Shown one piece after another: positions 45,441 through 53,527 of a DNA stretch of 64,000 nucleotides. Under the pieces are notes generated by a model. The model was not told where the DNA came from. It was given only the letters and a program-made list of their open reading frames with translations, and ran no database searches. The stretch's first letter is position 1, and the number at the start of each line of letters is the position of its first letter. Source of the DNA: Sulfurovum sp. (GTDB lineage Bacteria; Campylobacterota; Campylobacteria; Campylobacterales; Sulfurovaceae). The stretch spans positions 1-64,000 of the forward strand of contig JALXCZ010000052.1 in NCBI GenBank assembly GCA_026990595.1, written 5' to 3'. Made by a program: the position numbers and the translations under genes.

Positions 45441-47076
45441 AGGTTACCAACTCTCCTCTTTCTAATCTTGGAATAATATCTGTTCTTAACTTGCGTATAA
45501 GAAACATCTTTTTGTCGGAGGACAAAGAGGTGTCTCGGGGAAGAATCTTTAATTTTTGTTTATAATGTCGAATCAATATTTTTCTTAATGCATACAGCAA
45601 TTTCTCCTCGTCCAATGTATGTATCTCTTCATTGATCTGCACTCCCATAAGCAGTGGATGATCCATCTCAGCTTTCAAAAGAAGATCAAAATACTCCCTG
45701 TAGGCTCCAAAAATACCAATATCAACAGTATCCAATACCGTATCAACAAGATTTGGACTCTCTATCAGTGTTTTAATAATACCCAACAGTTCCGTATCAT
45801 CTTTTTTTTGTGAAAAATTCTCTTTTGCTCTGCTAAAATCTGTCTGTTTCCCGAACAGTGCCGGAGCCACACCGAGCAGTGTAGCTGCCATAGGAATATA
45901 GGAGTCTTTAATAATCTGGCTTAAGCTTTCTAAAAACTGTTTTGCTGCTCCAAATGCTGCCTCTTTTGCTCTGGGGTCATTCAGGTCATAGGCATAGATC
46001 GTTTTTTCTAATACAAATGGGATGAGCGGTTTAGCTTCACGTAGCAGTTTTGCCACTGCTTCACTCTGTCCTTTTGCTATAAGATCTGCAGGATCCTGTC
46101 CGTCAGGAAAAAGTACAACCCCTCCGTCAAAATTCGCTGTTGAGAGCATTTGTGCCGCCTTGAGTGCCGCAGCCACACCTGCCTTGTCTCCATCATACGC
46201 CAAAATGATCTTCGGATCGCCCTTTCTTAGCAATGGCAGATGCTCTGAGGTCAGTGCTGTTCCCATACTTGCCACTGCTTCGGTAAATCCTGCCTGATGG
46301 AACATGACTACGTCCAAATACCCCTCACAAACGATCAGCTTTCTATTTTTATAAATACTCTCTTTGGCAAGATCATACCCGTAAAGCAAACGGGATTTGT
46401 TAAACAGTTTAGTTTGTGGTGAGTTTATATATTTGGCAGGGTGGTTGGTGATCGTGCGCCCTCCAAACCCAACAGCTGCCCCACTGGTCGAGTAGATAGG
46501 AAAAGTGATACGCTCTACCAAACGTGCATAGTACCTGCCTCCTTCACCCTGTGCAAGCACACCTGCTTCCACTGCTTTAGGCAGAGGTAATAGTGTAGCA
46601 TTCAGGAAATTCATTACTGAATTGCCATCAGGTACATACCCTATACCAAATCTCTGTATGGAACTCTGGGCGATGCCTCTATCCAAAAGGTACTGTTTGG
46701 CTGTAGTATTATTCTCCAGATTTTTCACATACCAGGTCTGTATGGACTCCAGTACACGTTTGGCATCAGAGTAGTCACTGCTTCCTTTGGTATAGCTCAA
46801 AGAGAAGTTGAACATACTTGCCAGTTTTTCTATGGCTTCGGGGTAGGTGAGTTTCTCCATTTCCATCACGAACTTGATGCTGTCTCCCCCGACACCACAG
46901 CCAAAACAGTGGTATATCTGTTTGGAGGGGCTGACTACAAAACTTGGGGTTTTTTCTCCATGAAAAGGGCAGTTCGCTTTGTAATTGGCACCGGCTTTTC
47001 GAAGCTCTACAAAGTTACCTATCACATCAACAATATCAATACTGTTTTTCAAAGATTCGATGGAGGCGTTATCAAT
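45427..47076 (-). CDS. dnaG: DNA primase
   Basis: A 549-aa primase if started at MIDNASIES, the usual start for the family; an ATG 30 nt upstream is also open. The zinc-binding domain has CPFHGEKTPSF and HCFGCGVGG. The TOPRIM core includes IVCEGYLDVVMFHQAG and ILAYDGDKAG. The C-terminal part ends near the PP-loop gene. It lays RNA primers at the replication fork. Confidence 0.95.
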   Translation of the reverse strand: MDNASIESLKNSIDIVDVIGNFVELRKAGANYKANCPFHGEKTPSFVVSPSKQIYHCFGCGVGGDSIKFVMEMEKLTYPEAIEKLASMFNFSLSYTKGSSDYSDAKRVLESIQTWYVKNLENNTTAKQYLLDRGIAQSSIQRFGIGYVPDGNSVMNFLNATLLPLPKAVEAGVLAQGEGGRYYARLVERITFPIYSTSGAAVGFGGRTITNHPAKYINSPQTKLFNKSRLLYGYDLAKESIYKNRKLIVCEGYLDVVMFHQAGFTEAVASMGTALTSEHLPLLRKGDPKIILAYDGDKAGVAAALKAAQMLSTANFDGGVVLFPDGQDPADLIAKGQSEAVAKLLREAKPLIPFVLEKTIYAYDLNDPRAKEAAFGAAKQFLESLSQIIKDSYIPMAATLLGVAPALFGKQTDFSRAKENFSQKKDDTELLGIIKTLIESPNLVDTVLDTVDIGIFGAYREYFDLLLKAEMDHPLLMGVQINEEIHTLDEEKLLYALRKILIRHYKQKLKILPRDTSLSSDKKMFLIRKLRTDIIPRLERGELVTYETE

Positions 47077-47219
47077 CATTCTGTGTACTTTCTCCAATGG
47101 CTCCATCTCTCGTTAAAGACATAGCTTTAATGAGAGGAATTAAAGTAGAGTTTTGTTTTACTTTAAGGAGAGCAAATATATATGCGTTATCTATCATAGA
47201 AGAATTATATCTAATTTGA

Positions 47220-47225
47220 TATAAT
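47220..47225 (+). promoter_or_regulatory. -10 box upstream of the lapB-like gene
   Basis: A perfect TATAAT (preceded by TTTGA) lies about 77 nt before the TTG start of the lapB-like gene and could drive lapB-like, rnhA, rnc and aroC. Confidence 0.4.
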
Positions 47226-47249
47226 CTAAGCATCTATTTCTTAAGATAT

Positions 47250-47290
47250 ATTCAGGGAACAAAAAATATCGGTTGCCAAGTCTGCCGAAG
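47250..47290. repeat. interspersed repeat, copy 2
   Basis: TTCAGGGAACAAAAAATATC followed by GGTTGCCAAGTCTGCCGAAGC lies in the leader of the lapB-like gene. It is a diverged copy of 44398-44436 with the same order of conserved blocks (CAGGGAAC, ATxGGxTG, TCAAAGC/CCGAAGC). Confidence 0.3.
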
Positions 47291-47301
47291 CAAGGACAAT
47301 T

Positions 47302-48345
47302 TTGGAAAATATTCTACCTTCCTACAGTGATCCGCTTTTCAGTATTCTGCTCATTGTTGTGATCGCACTGATCATTGCACTGGTCTCTTACGGCTGGGGT
47401 ATGTATAAACAACAAAAAGAAGAGGGGAAACTTTTAAAATTTTTAGAAAAATTTGACTCTGCAGAATGTACTTTGGACACAGATGATATGCCTTATGAAC
47501 CACATATGTTCAAACCGCTGACCCTGCTTGCCAAAGCATTTGAGAATTCAGGGGAATATCATAAAGCGATCAGTATCTATCTTTATCTCATTAAACATAT
47601 TGACAATGATCGAGGAGAGCTGGAACTCATGGAACGTTTGGCAAATACCTATCTGCATGCCGGTTTTCTCGAACGTTCCCGTTCTTTGTATACCGAGATC
47701 CTGCGACGTATGCCCCGCAATGCGAAAGTACTGCATGAATTAGGCATAGTCTATGAGAATATGCACCGTTTTGACAAAGCGCATGAGATCATTGAGCCGC
47801 TTCAACTCCTGGGGGAGGAGACAAATGAATTGGAAAATTTTCTTGCATTTTCAAAACTTAAAACAGATAAATCCCTCGCTATAGAAGAAAAAATAGAACA
47901 GCTAAAAGTACTTTTAGCCAAAGAGCCGAAACTCTATAGAGAGGGGGTATCCATGATGTTAAAACTGGATACTTCGGAAGCATGGAAACTTATAGAAACA
48001 GAGCATATCCATGAGATACTTGACATCCTCTGGTTCTTACCCAATTCACAACTCGATTTAGATATAATCGCTCATGATAAAATACTCCGTACGCTCTATT
48101 ATGCGAAAGGATATTTGAACACGCCACATACACAGAGTGGTCTGTTCACACTGGATATGTTAGCTGTTGCAAGACAAAGTGGTTTTGAAGAAGGTGACCT
48201 GCACTTCTCTTTTCTTTGTACACAATGCAAGCAGAGCTTTCCCGTGAGTTTCAAACGTTGCCCGAACTGTATGGCGATATACTCTGTAAAAGTTGAGGAA
48301 GAAATTGCAAGAACAAGCCCGAAAACAGATTACTCTCTACTCTGA
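47302..48345 (+). CDS. membrane-anchored TPR protein of the LapB type
   Basis: A 347-aa protein starting at a TTG with AAGGA upstream. One membrane helix lies at about residues 12-34. Residues about 70-260 are helical TPR repeats (FENSGEYHKAISIYLYLI, ANTYLHAGFLERSRSLYTEI). The C-terminus has two CxxC pairs (CTQCKQSF and CPNCMAIY), a rubredoxin-like zinc finger. That order is the LapB (YciM) layout, a regulator of LPS synthesis through LpxC turnover. The equivalence is by architecture. Confidence 0.75.
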   Translation: MENILPSYSDPLFSILLIVVIALIIALVSYGWGMYKQQKEEGKLLKFLEKFDSAECTLDTDDMPYEPHMFKPLTLLAKAFENSGEYHKAISIYLYLIKHIDNDRGELELMERLANTYLHAGFLERSRSLYTEILRRMPRNAKVLHELGIVYENMHRFDKAHEIIEPLQLLGEETNELENFLAFSKLKTDKSLAIEEKIEQLKVLLAKEPKLYREGVSMMLKLDTSEAWKLIETEHIHEILDILWFLPNSQLDLDIIAHDKILRTLYYAKGYLNTPHTQSGLFTLDMLAVARQSGFEEGDLHFSFLCTQCKQSFPVSFKRCPNCMAIYSVKVEEEIARTSPKTDYSLL

Positions 48346-48748
48346 CGGTTCCAGCCTCGGCAACCCAGGACCTGGCGGATACGGGGGGATTTTAGAGTTC
48401 AAAGGTAAACGCAAAGAGTACTTTGGCGGAGATACACATACCACCAACAACCGCATGGAACTACAAGGCGTTATTGAGGGGCTAAAACTACTAAAAGAAC
48501 CTTGTGATGTAGAAGTCATTTCAGACAGCTCATATGTAGTAAAAGCAATCAACGAATGGTTGGAAGGTTGGATACGAAAGAACTTTGCCAAAGTAAAAAA
48601 CGTTGACCTCTGGAAAGCATATCTGGAGGCTGCTGCACCACACAATGTACATGGTACCTGGGTACGTGGGCATAACGGACATCCGGAAAATGAACGTTGT
48701 GACGAACTTGCACGTAATGAAGCAGAACGTATCAAGGCAACTCTGTAG
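48305..48748 (+). CDS. rnhA: ribonuclease HI
   Basis: A 147-aa RNase HI. The acidic residues of the active site are visible: Asp in LYSDGSSLGNPGPGG, Glu in NRMELQGV, Asp in ISDSSYV and Asp in NERCDELA. The likely start is TTG at 48305, with AGGAAG just upstream; another TTG 12 nt earlier is in frame. Both lie inside the lapB-like gene, so the two are coupled. It degrades RNA in RNA-DNA hybrids. Its TAG stop lies in a GTAG REP head. Confidence 0.93.
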   Translation: MQEQARKQITLYSDGSSLGNPGPGGYGGILEFKGKRKEYFGGDTHTTNNRMELQGVIEGLKLLKEPCDVEVISDSSYVVKAINEWLEGWIRKNFAKVKNVDLWKAYLEAAAPHNVHGTWVRGHNGHPENERCDELARNEAERIKATL

Positions 48749-48810
48749 AGGCAGACCTGTGTGTCTGTCCTTCAATGAAAAAATGGGTAAACACAGGGGT
48801 TTACCCCTAC
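48745..48810. repeat. pair of GTAG-headed hairpins between rnhA and rnc
   Basis: GTAG at 48745 is followed by the hairpin GGCAGAC/GTCTGTCC (48750-48770). A second hairpin GGGTAAAC/GTTTACCC (48785-48806) has CTAC (GTAG reversed) at 48807-48810. The two face each other, like a REPIN. The GTAG head matches the REP units near the transposase at 55.5 kb. Confidence 0.5.
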
Positions 48811-48832
48811 AAACCAAATATAGGAGAACAAA

Positions 48833-49504
48833 ATGAACGATTACAGTCAACTGGAAACTAGACTGAACTACACATTTAAAGACAAGCAATTGATTATTGA
48901 GGCTTTGACGCACAAAAGTCATAAAAAGCCTTACAATAATGAGCGGCTTGAGTTTTTAGGAGATGCTGTACTTGACTTGATTGTCGGAGAGTATCTCTTT
49001 AAAAAATTCCCCAATTCAAATGAGGGGATACTCTCAAAAATACGTGCTTCCCTTGTCAATGAAAGCGGGTTTACACTTTTAGCACGTGCCATTCATTTGG
49101 GAGAGTATATCTATCTCTCTATGGCAGAGGAGAACAACAACGGAAGAAACAAACCTTCTCTGCTTTCCAATGCTTTTGAAGCAGTTATCGGTGCCATCTA
49201 TTTGGAAGCTGGGCTGACTACAGCAAAAGAGATCTCCATTAAACTGCTTGAAGAGTGTCATCCCAAAATTGATCTGAAATCTCTCTCAAAAGACTACAAA
49301 ACCGCACTGCAGGAGTTGACACAGGCAACACACGGTGTGACACCGCATTACGAGATGCTGGGCTCTTCGGGACCCGACCACAAAAAAGAGTTTGAGATCG
49401 CTATTATCTTAGATGACAAGACCATTGCCACGGCAAAGGGTAAAAGCAAAAAAGATGCCCAGCAAAAAGCGGCACAGATCGCATTAGAAAAATTAAAGGC
49501 TTAA
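48833..49504 (+). CDS. rnc: ribonuclease III
   Basis: A 223-aa protein. The signature [20 protein letters not shown] near residue 40 contains the catalytic acidic residues, and [15 protein letters not shown] near 120 the second pair. A double-stranded RNA-binding domain closes the protein ([11 protein letters not shown] ... [15 protein letters not shown]). It has AGGAG upstream. It processes rRNA precursors and other double-stranded RNA. Confidence 0.96.
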   Translation: MNDYSQLETRLNYTFKDKQLIIEALTHKSHKKPYNNERLEFLGDAVLDLIVGEYLFKKFPNSNEGILSKIRASLVNESGFTLLARAIHLGEYIYLSMAEENNNGRNKPSLLSNAFEAVIGAIYLEAGLTTAKEISIKLLEECHPKIDLKSLSKDYKTALQELTQATHGVTPHYEMLGSSGPDHKKEFEIAIILDDKTIATAKGKSKKDAQQKAAQIALEKLKA

Positions 49505-49505
49505 C

Positions 49506-50582
49506 ATGAACAGCTTTGGCAAAAAACTGACACTGACAACCTTCGGCGAATCACACGGTAAAGCTCTGGGATGCATCCTTGACGGGGTACCCGCAGGACT
49601 GAAGATAGATGAGTCATTCATCCAATCGGAACTTGACAGACGAAAACCCGGAAAAAGCAAACTGGAGACTGGACGCAAAGAAGATGACAAAGTAGAGATA
49701 CTCTCAGGCACGTTTGAAGGGATAAGCACCGGGACACCCATAGCCATGATCATTTTCAACACAAACCAAAAGAGTAAGGATTATGACAATGTCAAAGACC
49801 TTTTCCGTCCCGGACATGCAGACTTTACCTACTTTCATAAATATGGATTGAGAGACTACCGTGGCGGTGGACGCTCTTCAGCACGCGAGACAGCAGCAAG
49901 AGTAGCAGGCGGTGCTATAGCCAAACTCATGCTCAAAGAACTGGGTATTGAGATTCAAAGCGGGCTGTGTGAAGTTGATGGTATCAAAGGAGAAACACAG
50001 GATTTTGAGTATGCCAAAACCTCTAAACTCTATGCACTTGACCCTCAGGTTGAAGCAGCACAGGAAGCGGCCATTCTAACAGCCAAAGAGAACCATGACT
50101 CAGTAGGCGGCGTGGTACTCACAACCGCCACAGGAGTGCCTGTAGGTCTAGGTGAACCGCTTTACTATAAACTTGATGCCATTCTGGCTGAAGCAATGAT
50201 GGGTATCAATGCAGCCAAAGCCGTAGAGATCGGTGACGGGGTAGCAAGCACGCACCTCAAAGGCAGCCAAAACAATGATGAGATCACACCAAACGGTTTT
50301 AAAAGCAACCATGCAGGAGGTATCTTAGGTGGTATCAGCAACGGTGACACGATCATTGTCAAAACCCATTTCAAACCGACACCTTCCATTTTTCAGGAGC
50401 AGGAGACTGTCACTACACACAATGAAACGGTCAAATGCAACCTTAAAGGCAGACATGACCCCTGTGTCGCTATTCGGGGATCTGTGGTCTGTGAAGCGAT
50501 GATGGCACTTACTTTGGCAGACATGACCCTGTTGAACATGGGCAAAAAGATGGCACATCTGACCACCATCTATAAAGGATAA
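49506..50582 (+). CDS. aroC: chorismate synthase
   Basis: A 358-aa enzyme, normal length. GESHGKALGCILDGVPAG near the start, GRSSARETAARVAGGA near residue 125 and the C-terminal RHDPCVAIRG are the family motifs, including the His and Arg of the FMN and substrate site. It makes chorismate from EPSP. It begins 1 nt after rnc and ends 3 nt before the next gene. Confidence 0.97.
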   Translation: MNSFGKKLTLTTFGESHGKALGCILDGVPAGLKIDESFIQSELDRRKPGKSKLETGRKEDDKVEILSGTFEGISTGTPIAMIIFNTNQKSKDYDNVKDLFRPGHADFTYFHKYGLRDYRGGGRSSARETAARVAGGAIAKLMLKELGIEIQSGLCEVDGIKGETQDFEYAKTSKLYALDPQVEAAQEAAILTAKENHDSVGGVVLTTATGVPVGLGEPLYYKLDAILAEAMMGINAAKAVEIGDGVASTHLKGSQNNDEITPNGFKSNHAGGILGGISNGDTIIVKTHFKPTPSIFQEQETVTTHNETVKCNLKGRHDPCVAIRGSVVCEAMMALTLADMTLLNMGKKMAHLTTIYKG

Positions 50583-50585
50583 CTG

Positions 50586-51911
50586 ATGCGTAAAATAGGA
50601 TTCGGACTCATAGGCATTCTTGCACTTGCTGCGATCTACTATTTCACCTCAGGCTCAACACGTGTCACAGAAGAGATGAAGAAACAAGTCAACCATGAGC
50701 TGACAACATTGCAGCAGAACGGTTTTGGCATAGAGAACAGGGAGGTTGGGAAAACCCAAGAGCATTTCATCCTTGACTTTTCTGAGCCTGAGAAGATCAT
50801 TGCCTACCTGAATCATCAAGGTGTGCAGATAAACACCAAAAACCTCTCTTCGCTTAAAGGCATGAAGTTTGCCGTAGATGCAAAATACCTGAAAGATGCC
50901 TACAGTGCACTCAGTACAGACATCTCTGTGAAAGCACTTCCGGATGAAGTAGTGGCAGCACTGCAAAAAAAAGATCCCGGACTGCTGGCACACATCAACA
51001 AAATGATAGATAACAAAAGCCTGCTTCTGCATGTAGATTTTAACAAACTGCTCAACGGGTTTAAGGGCTATGTCAAAGACATCAATGAGACTTTTCCCGA
51101 TGATGTTTCTGTAAACCTGCTTGCGCAAGGCATGACCTTTGAAGGAAGCCTTGTCAATGAAAAGCTTAAAACACTGAAACAGCACATCGCACAACTCTCA
51201 CTGCATGCGGACAAAGCTGTAGAAGTGGTGCTTAAGAATCTTACTGCAACATACACCCTTACAGGAGCAACCAACTATGATGCACAGACGACGTACAGCG
51301 TGGAAAACCTCAAAGCGTATGCAGCAGACGATTTTCAGATGGAGGGGGTAAACATCAAAGGTACCTCAACCACAGCGCTGCACAACAAACTTTTAAAAAG
51401 CAGTGCAAGCAGTACCATTGAAAAGATCACTCTTCAAGAGAAACAAAACCGCTATGCCTTGACTGAGACTTCACTGGATGTCACACTTGACAACCTTGAC
51501 ATAGAAGCCTTTGAAAAGCTTCAAAAAACAGATCCTCGGGATCGTCTTGCCATTAACAAACTCTCAGAGCAGATCCTCACCCAGGGAATTGAACTCAACA
51601 TCAGTAACCTCTCTTCCAAAGAGGTAAACATACAACATCAGCCTATGGGCAGTTTTCATCTGAATGCCTACGGAAAAATAGATAGTTCTCTTGACCTGAC
51701 AGCAGCACAGCAGAATCCACTGATCTTGTTACAGGCTCTCAGTGCTAAAACACATATTGAAGCCTCACCCGCACTCTTTTCACATCTCATGCAAGACCCA
51801 AGAGCCATGATGGTCATGATGCTCATTCCTCCACAAGAGAAGAATGGTCAAAAAGTGTATGATCTGAAGTACCTCAAGGGGAAACTGACTGTCAACGGGG
51901 TCTCTTTCTAA
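50586..51911 (+). CDS. DUF945-type periplasmic protein
   Basis: A 441-aa protein with an N-terminal membrane anchor (residues 5-21, IGFGLIGILALAAIYYF). The rest is a long series of beta-rich stretches with GLTFEGSL-type motifs (here AQGMTFEGSLVNEKLKTL), and a C-terminal part ending in LKYLKGKLTVNGVSF. This is the YdgA/DUF945 pattern. Its function is unknown. It follows aroC by 3 nt and overlaps the convergent rnhB by 4 nt. Confidence 0.7.
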   Translation: MRKIGFGLIGILALAAIYYFTSGSTRVTEEMKKQVNHELTTLQQNGFGIENREVGKTQEHFILDFSEPEKIIAYLNHQGVQINTKNLSSLKGMKFAVDAKYLKDAYSALSTDISVKALPDEVVAALQKKDPGLLAHINKMIDNKSLLLHVDFNKLLNGFKGYVKDINETFPDDVSVNLLAQGMTFEGSLVNEKLKTLKQHIAQLSLHADKAVEVVLKNLTATYTLTGATNYDAQTTYSVENLKAYAADDFQMEGVNIKGTSTTALHNKLLKSSASSTIEKITLQEKQNRYALTETSLDVTLDNLDIEAFEKLQKTDPRDRLAINKLSEQILTQGIELNISNLSSKEVNIQHQPMGSFHLNAYGKIDSSLDLTAAQQNPLILLQALSAKTHIEASPALFSHLMQDPRAMMVMMLIPPQEKNGQKVYDLKYLKGKLTVNGVSF

Positions 51912-52474
51912 AAAAGCGTTGGTTCATCCAGACTTTTTACCCTGAATGTTTTACGGTGGATCTCACATCTGTCATATTTTGCCAGAGCCTCTATGTGGGC
52001 TTTGGTACCATACCCTTTATGTTTCTCAAACCCGTACTCTGGGTACAACTTAGCCTGCTCTACTATCTCTCTGTCTCGTGTCACCTTAGCCAAGATACTC
52101 GCGGCACTCACCTCTTGCACTTTGTCATCTGCCTTGATCATGGTCGTAATGTTGTCAACCCCGAAAGTACTGTTGCCGTCAAACAGGTACCGGGCATTCT
52201 GCAAGACTTTCTGTATAGTGCGTAAACCTTGCTGTAAACATTTGGAGATACCTAATTCATCTACCTCAGCAGCAGAAAAACAGACAATATGATGATCGGA
52301 ATTCTCAATGATCAAACAATACAATGCCTCCCTCTTCTTCTGGGTCAACTTCTTGGAGTCCATCAACCCGTCAATAGGATTTTTAAGGATCACCCCGGCT
52401 ATCACAAGTGAACCCGCCAAAGGACCTCGTCCTGCTTCGTCTATGCCGCAGAGAGGTTTGTTCTGTTCTTTCAT
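51908..52474 (-). CDS. rnhB: ribonuclease HII
   Basis: A 188-aa RNase HII. CGIDEAGRGPLAGSLVIAG at the N-terminus has the catalytic Asp-Glu, and KADDKVQEVSAASILAKVTRD carries the later Asp. YPEYGFEKHKGYGTKAH is also typical. It removes single ribonucleotides from DNA. With rnhA, the window encodes both RNase H types. Confidence 0.96.
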   Translation of the reverse strand: MKEQNKPLCGIDEAGRGPLAGSLVIAGVILKNPIDGLMDSKKLTQKKREALYCLIIENSDHHIVCFSAAEVDELGISKCLQQGLRTIQKVLQNARYLFDGNSTFGVDNITTMIKADDKVQEVSAASILAKVTRDREIVEQAKLYPEYGFEKHKGYGTKAHIEALAKYDRCEIHRKTFRVKSLDEPTLF

Positions 52475-52513
52475 TTTTTCTCCGAATTGTTTTTATTTTG
52501 TATACCCATCTTC

Positions 52514-52539
52514 GGTGTTGTAAGGGTACAACACCCTAC
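52514..52539 (-). repeat. REP palindrome a
   Basis: A 26-bp unit of GTAG, GGTGTTGT, a 6-nt loop and ACAACACC, read on the minus strand. It is the first of six copies with the same layout. It faces copy b (GTAG heads toward each other). Confidence 0.75.
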
Positions 52540-52577
52540 AGGATTTTCACTATATTAAATTAATTTATATTCCAACC

Positions 52578-52603
52578 GTAGGGTGTTGTCCCATGACAAC
52601 ACC
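52578..52603 (+). repeat. REP palindrome b
   Basis: The same 26-bp layout on the plus strand with loop CCCATG. With copy a it forms an inverted pair (a REPIN) that ends 15 nt before the end of the HNH gene. Confidence 0.75.
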
Positions 52604-52618
52604 TTCTAAATTCGCATA

Positions 52619-53527
52619 TCATACCAATCCTAACTCCTTGGCAATATCTCTTGTCAATTTGGATAATGGACGTTTGTGTAAATCATCTTCTTGACTATAG
52701 TTTGAAAACAGATATCTAAATATCTCATCTTTACTAAAACCAAATTTTGAAAGTTCTGTAATGTAGCTATCGGGATAATATGCTTTTTTAATAAGTAATT
52801 CAAGTACAACATCCTTATGTTGTTTATATAGTTCTTCCAATTTGAAAAGTTCTATATTACTCTGATTACCACTTATTCCTATTTCAAAACTATCAAAATT
52901 GTACTTTTCTTTTTCTACGGCTACAAAATCAACATTTTTAGGTTTATATGTAAATCTACAAGAGTTATCTACGACATCATATGGATTTTCCAAATCTTCC
53001 TTTTCTGTATCACTCTTTGTATGATTACATATAGAGCAAGAAGGGATAAGATTATAAAAACTCATTGCTAAAAATGGATATATTGATTTTGGATAAAAAT
53101 GGTCTATTTCAGGTCGTAGTTTTCCATTATCGCTATCTATAACAAAAGTATAGTTACGGTTACAGTAAGGGCAACTGTTTAACCCTAATGCTTTCACAAA
53201 ATAATATGCCCCATAAGTCGTTCTTGTACTCCAGTTTGTATATTCTCTCTCAAATATTCTCTTACGAAGTATTGTATTTAACGCACTACCATTATTTGTA
53301 CTATCGGGATAATTTTCACGAAAATAGGAGATAATCGTTTTAAGTTCTCTTGTATCTGCTTTTAATATTTTTTCTATATTAGTGTCTATGAGTAAATACT
53401 CCAAACAAGATACTATATTTTCATCTAATCCCTCTCTATCAACATTATTTACATTATTTCTAATCTTGACAGATATTTTAGATGTATGCTTGTCTAAAAG
53501 CTCTTGATTAAGTCTAATCCCAATCAT
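52619..53527 (-). CDS. HNH endonuclease of a Septu-like pair (PtuB-like)
   Basis: A 302-aa protein with a zinc-finger HNH module in the middle: Cys119/Cys122 in SCPYCNRNY, Asp142-His143 in EIDHFYPKS, Asn159 in FYNLIPS, and Cys164/Cys167 with Asn168-His169 in CSICNHTKS. The N- and C-terminal parts are helical. It overlaps the ATPase gene by 14 nt. An SMC-like ATPase followed by an HNH protein is the layout of Septu anti-phage systems (PtuA/PtuB). Both genes are AT-richer than their neighbours. Confidence 0.8.
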   Translation of the reverse strand: MIGIRLNQELLDKHTSKISVKIRNNVNNVDREGLDENIVSCLEYLLIDTNIEKILKADTRELKTIISYFRENYPDSTNNGSALNTILRKRIFEREYTNWSTRTTYGAYYFVKALGLNSCPYCNRNYTFVIDSDNGKLRPEIDHFYPKSIYPFLAMSFYNLIPSCSICNHTKSDTEKEDLENPYDVVDNSCRFTYKPKNVDFVAVEKEKYNFDSFEIGISGNQSNIELFKLEELYKQHKDVVLELLIKKAYYPDSYITELSKFGFSKDEIFRYLFSNYSQEDDLHKRPLSKLTRDIAKELGLV

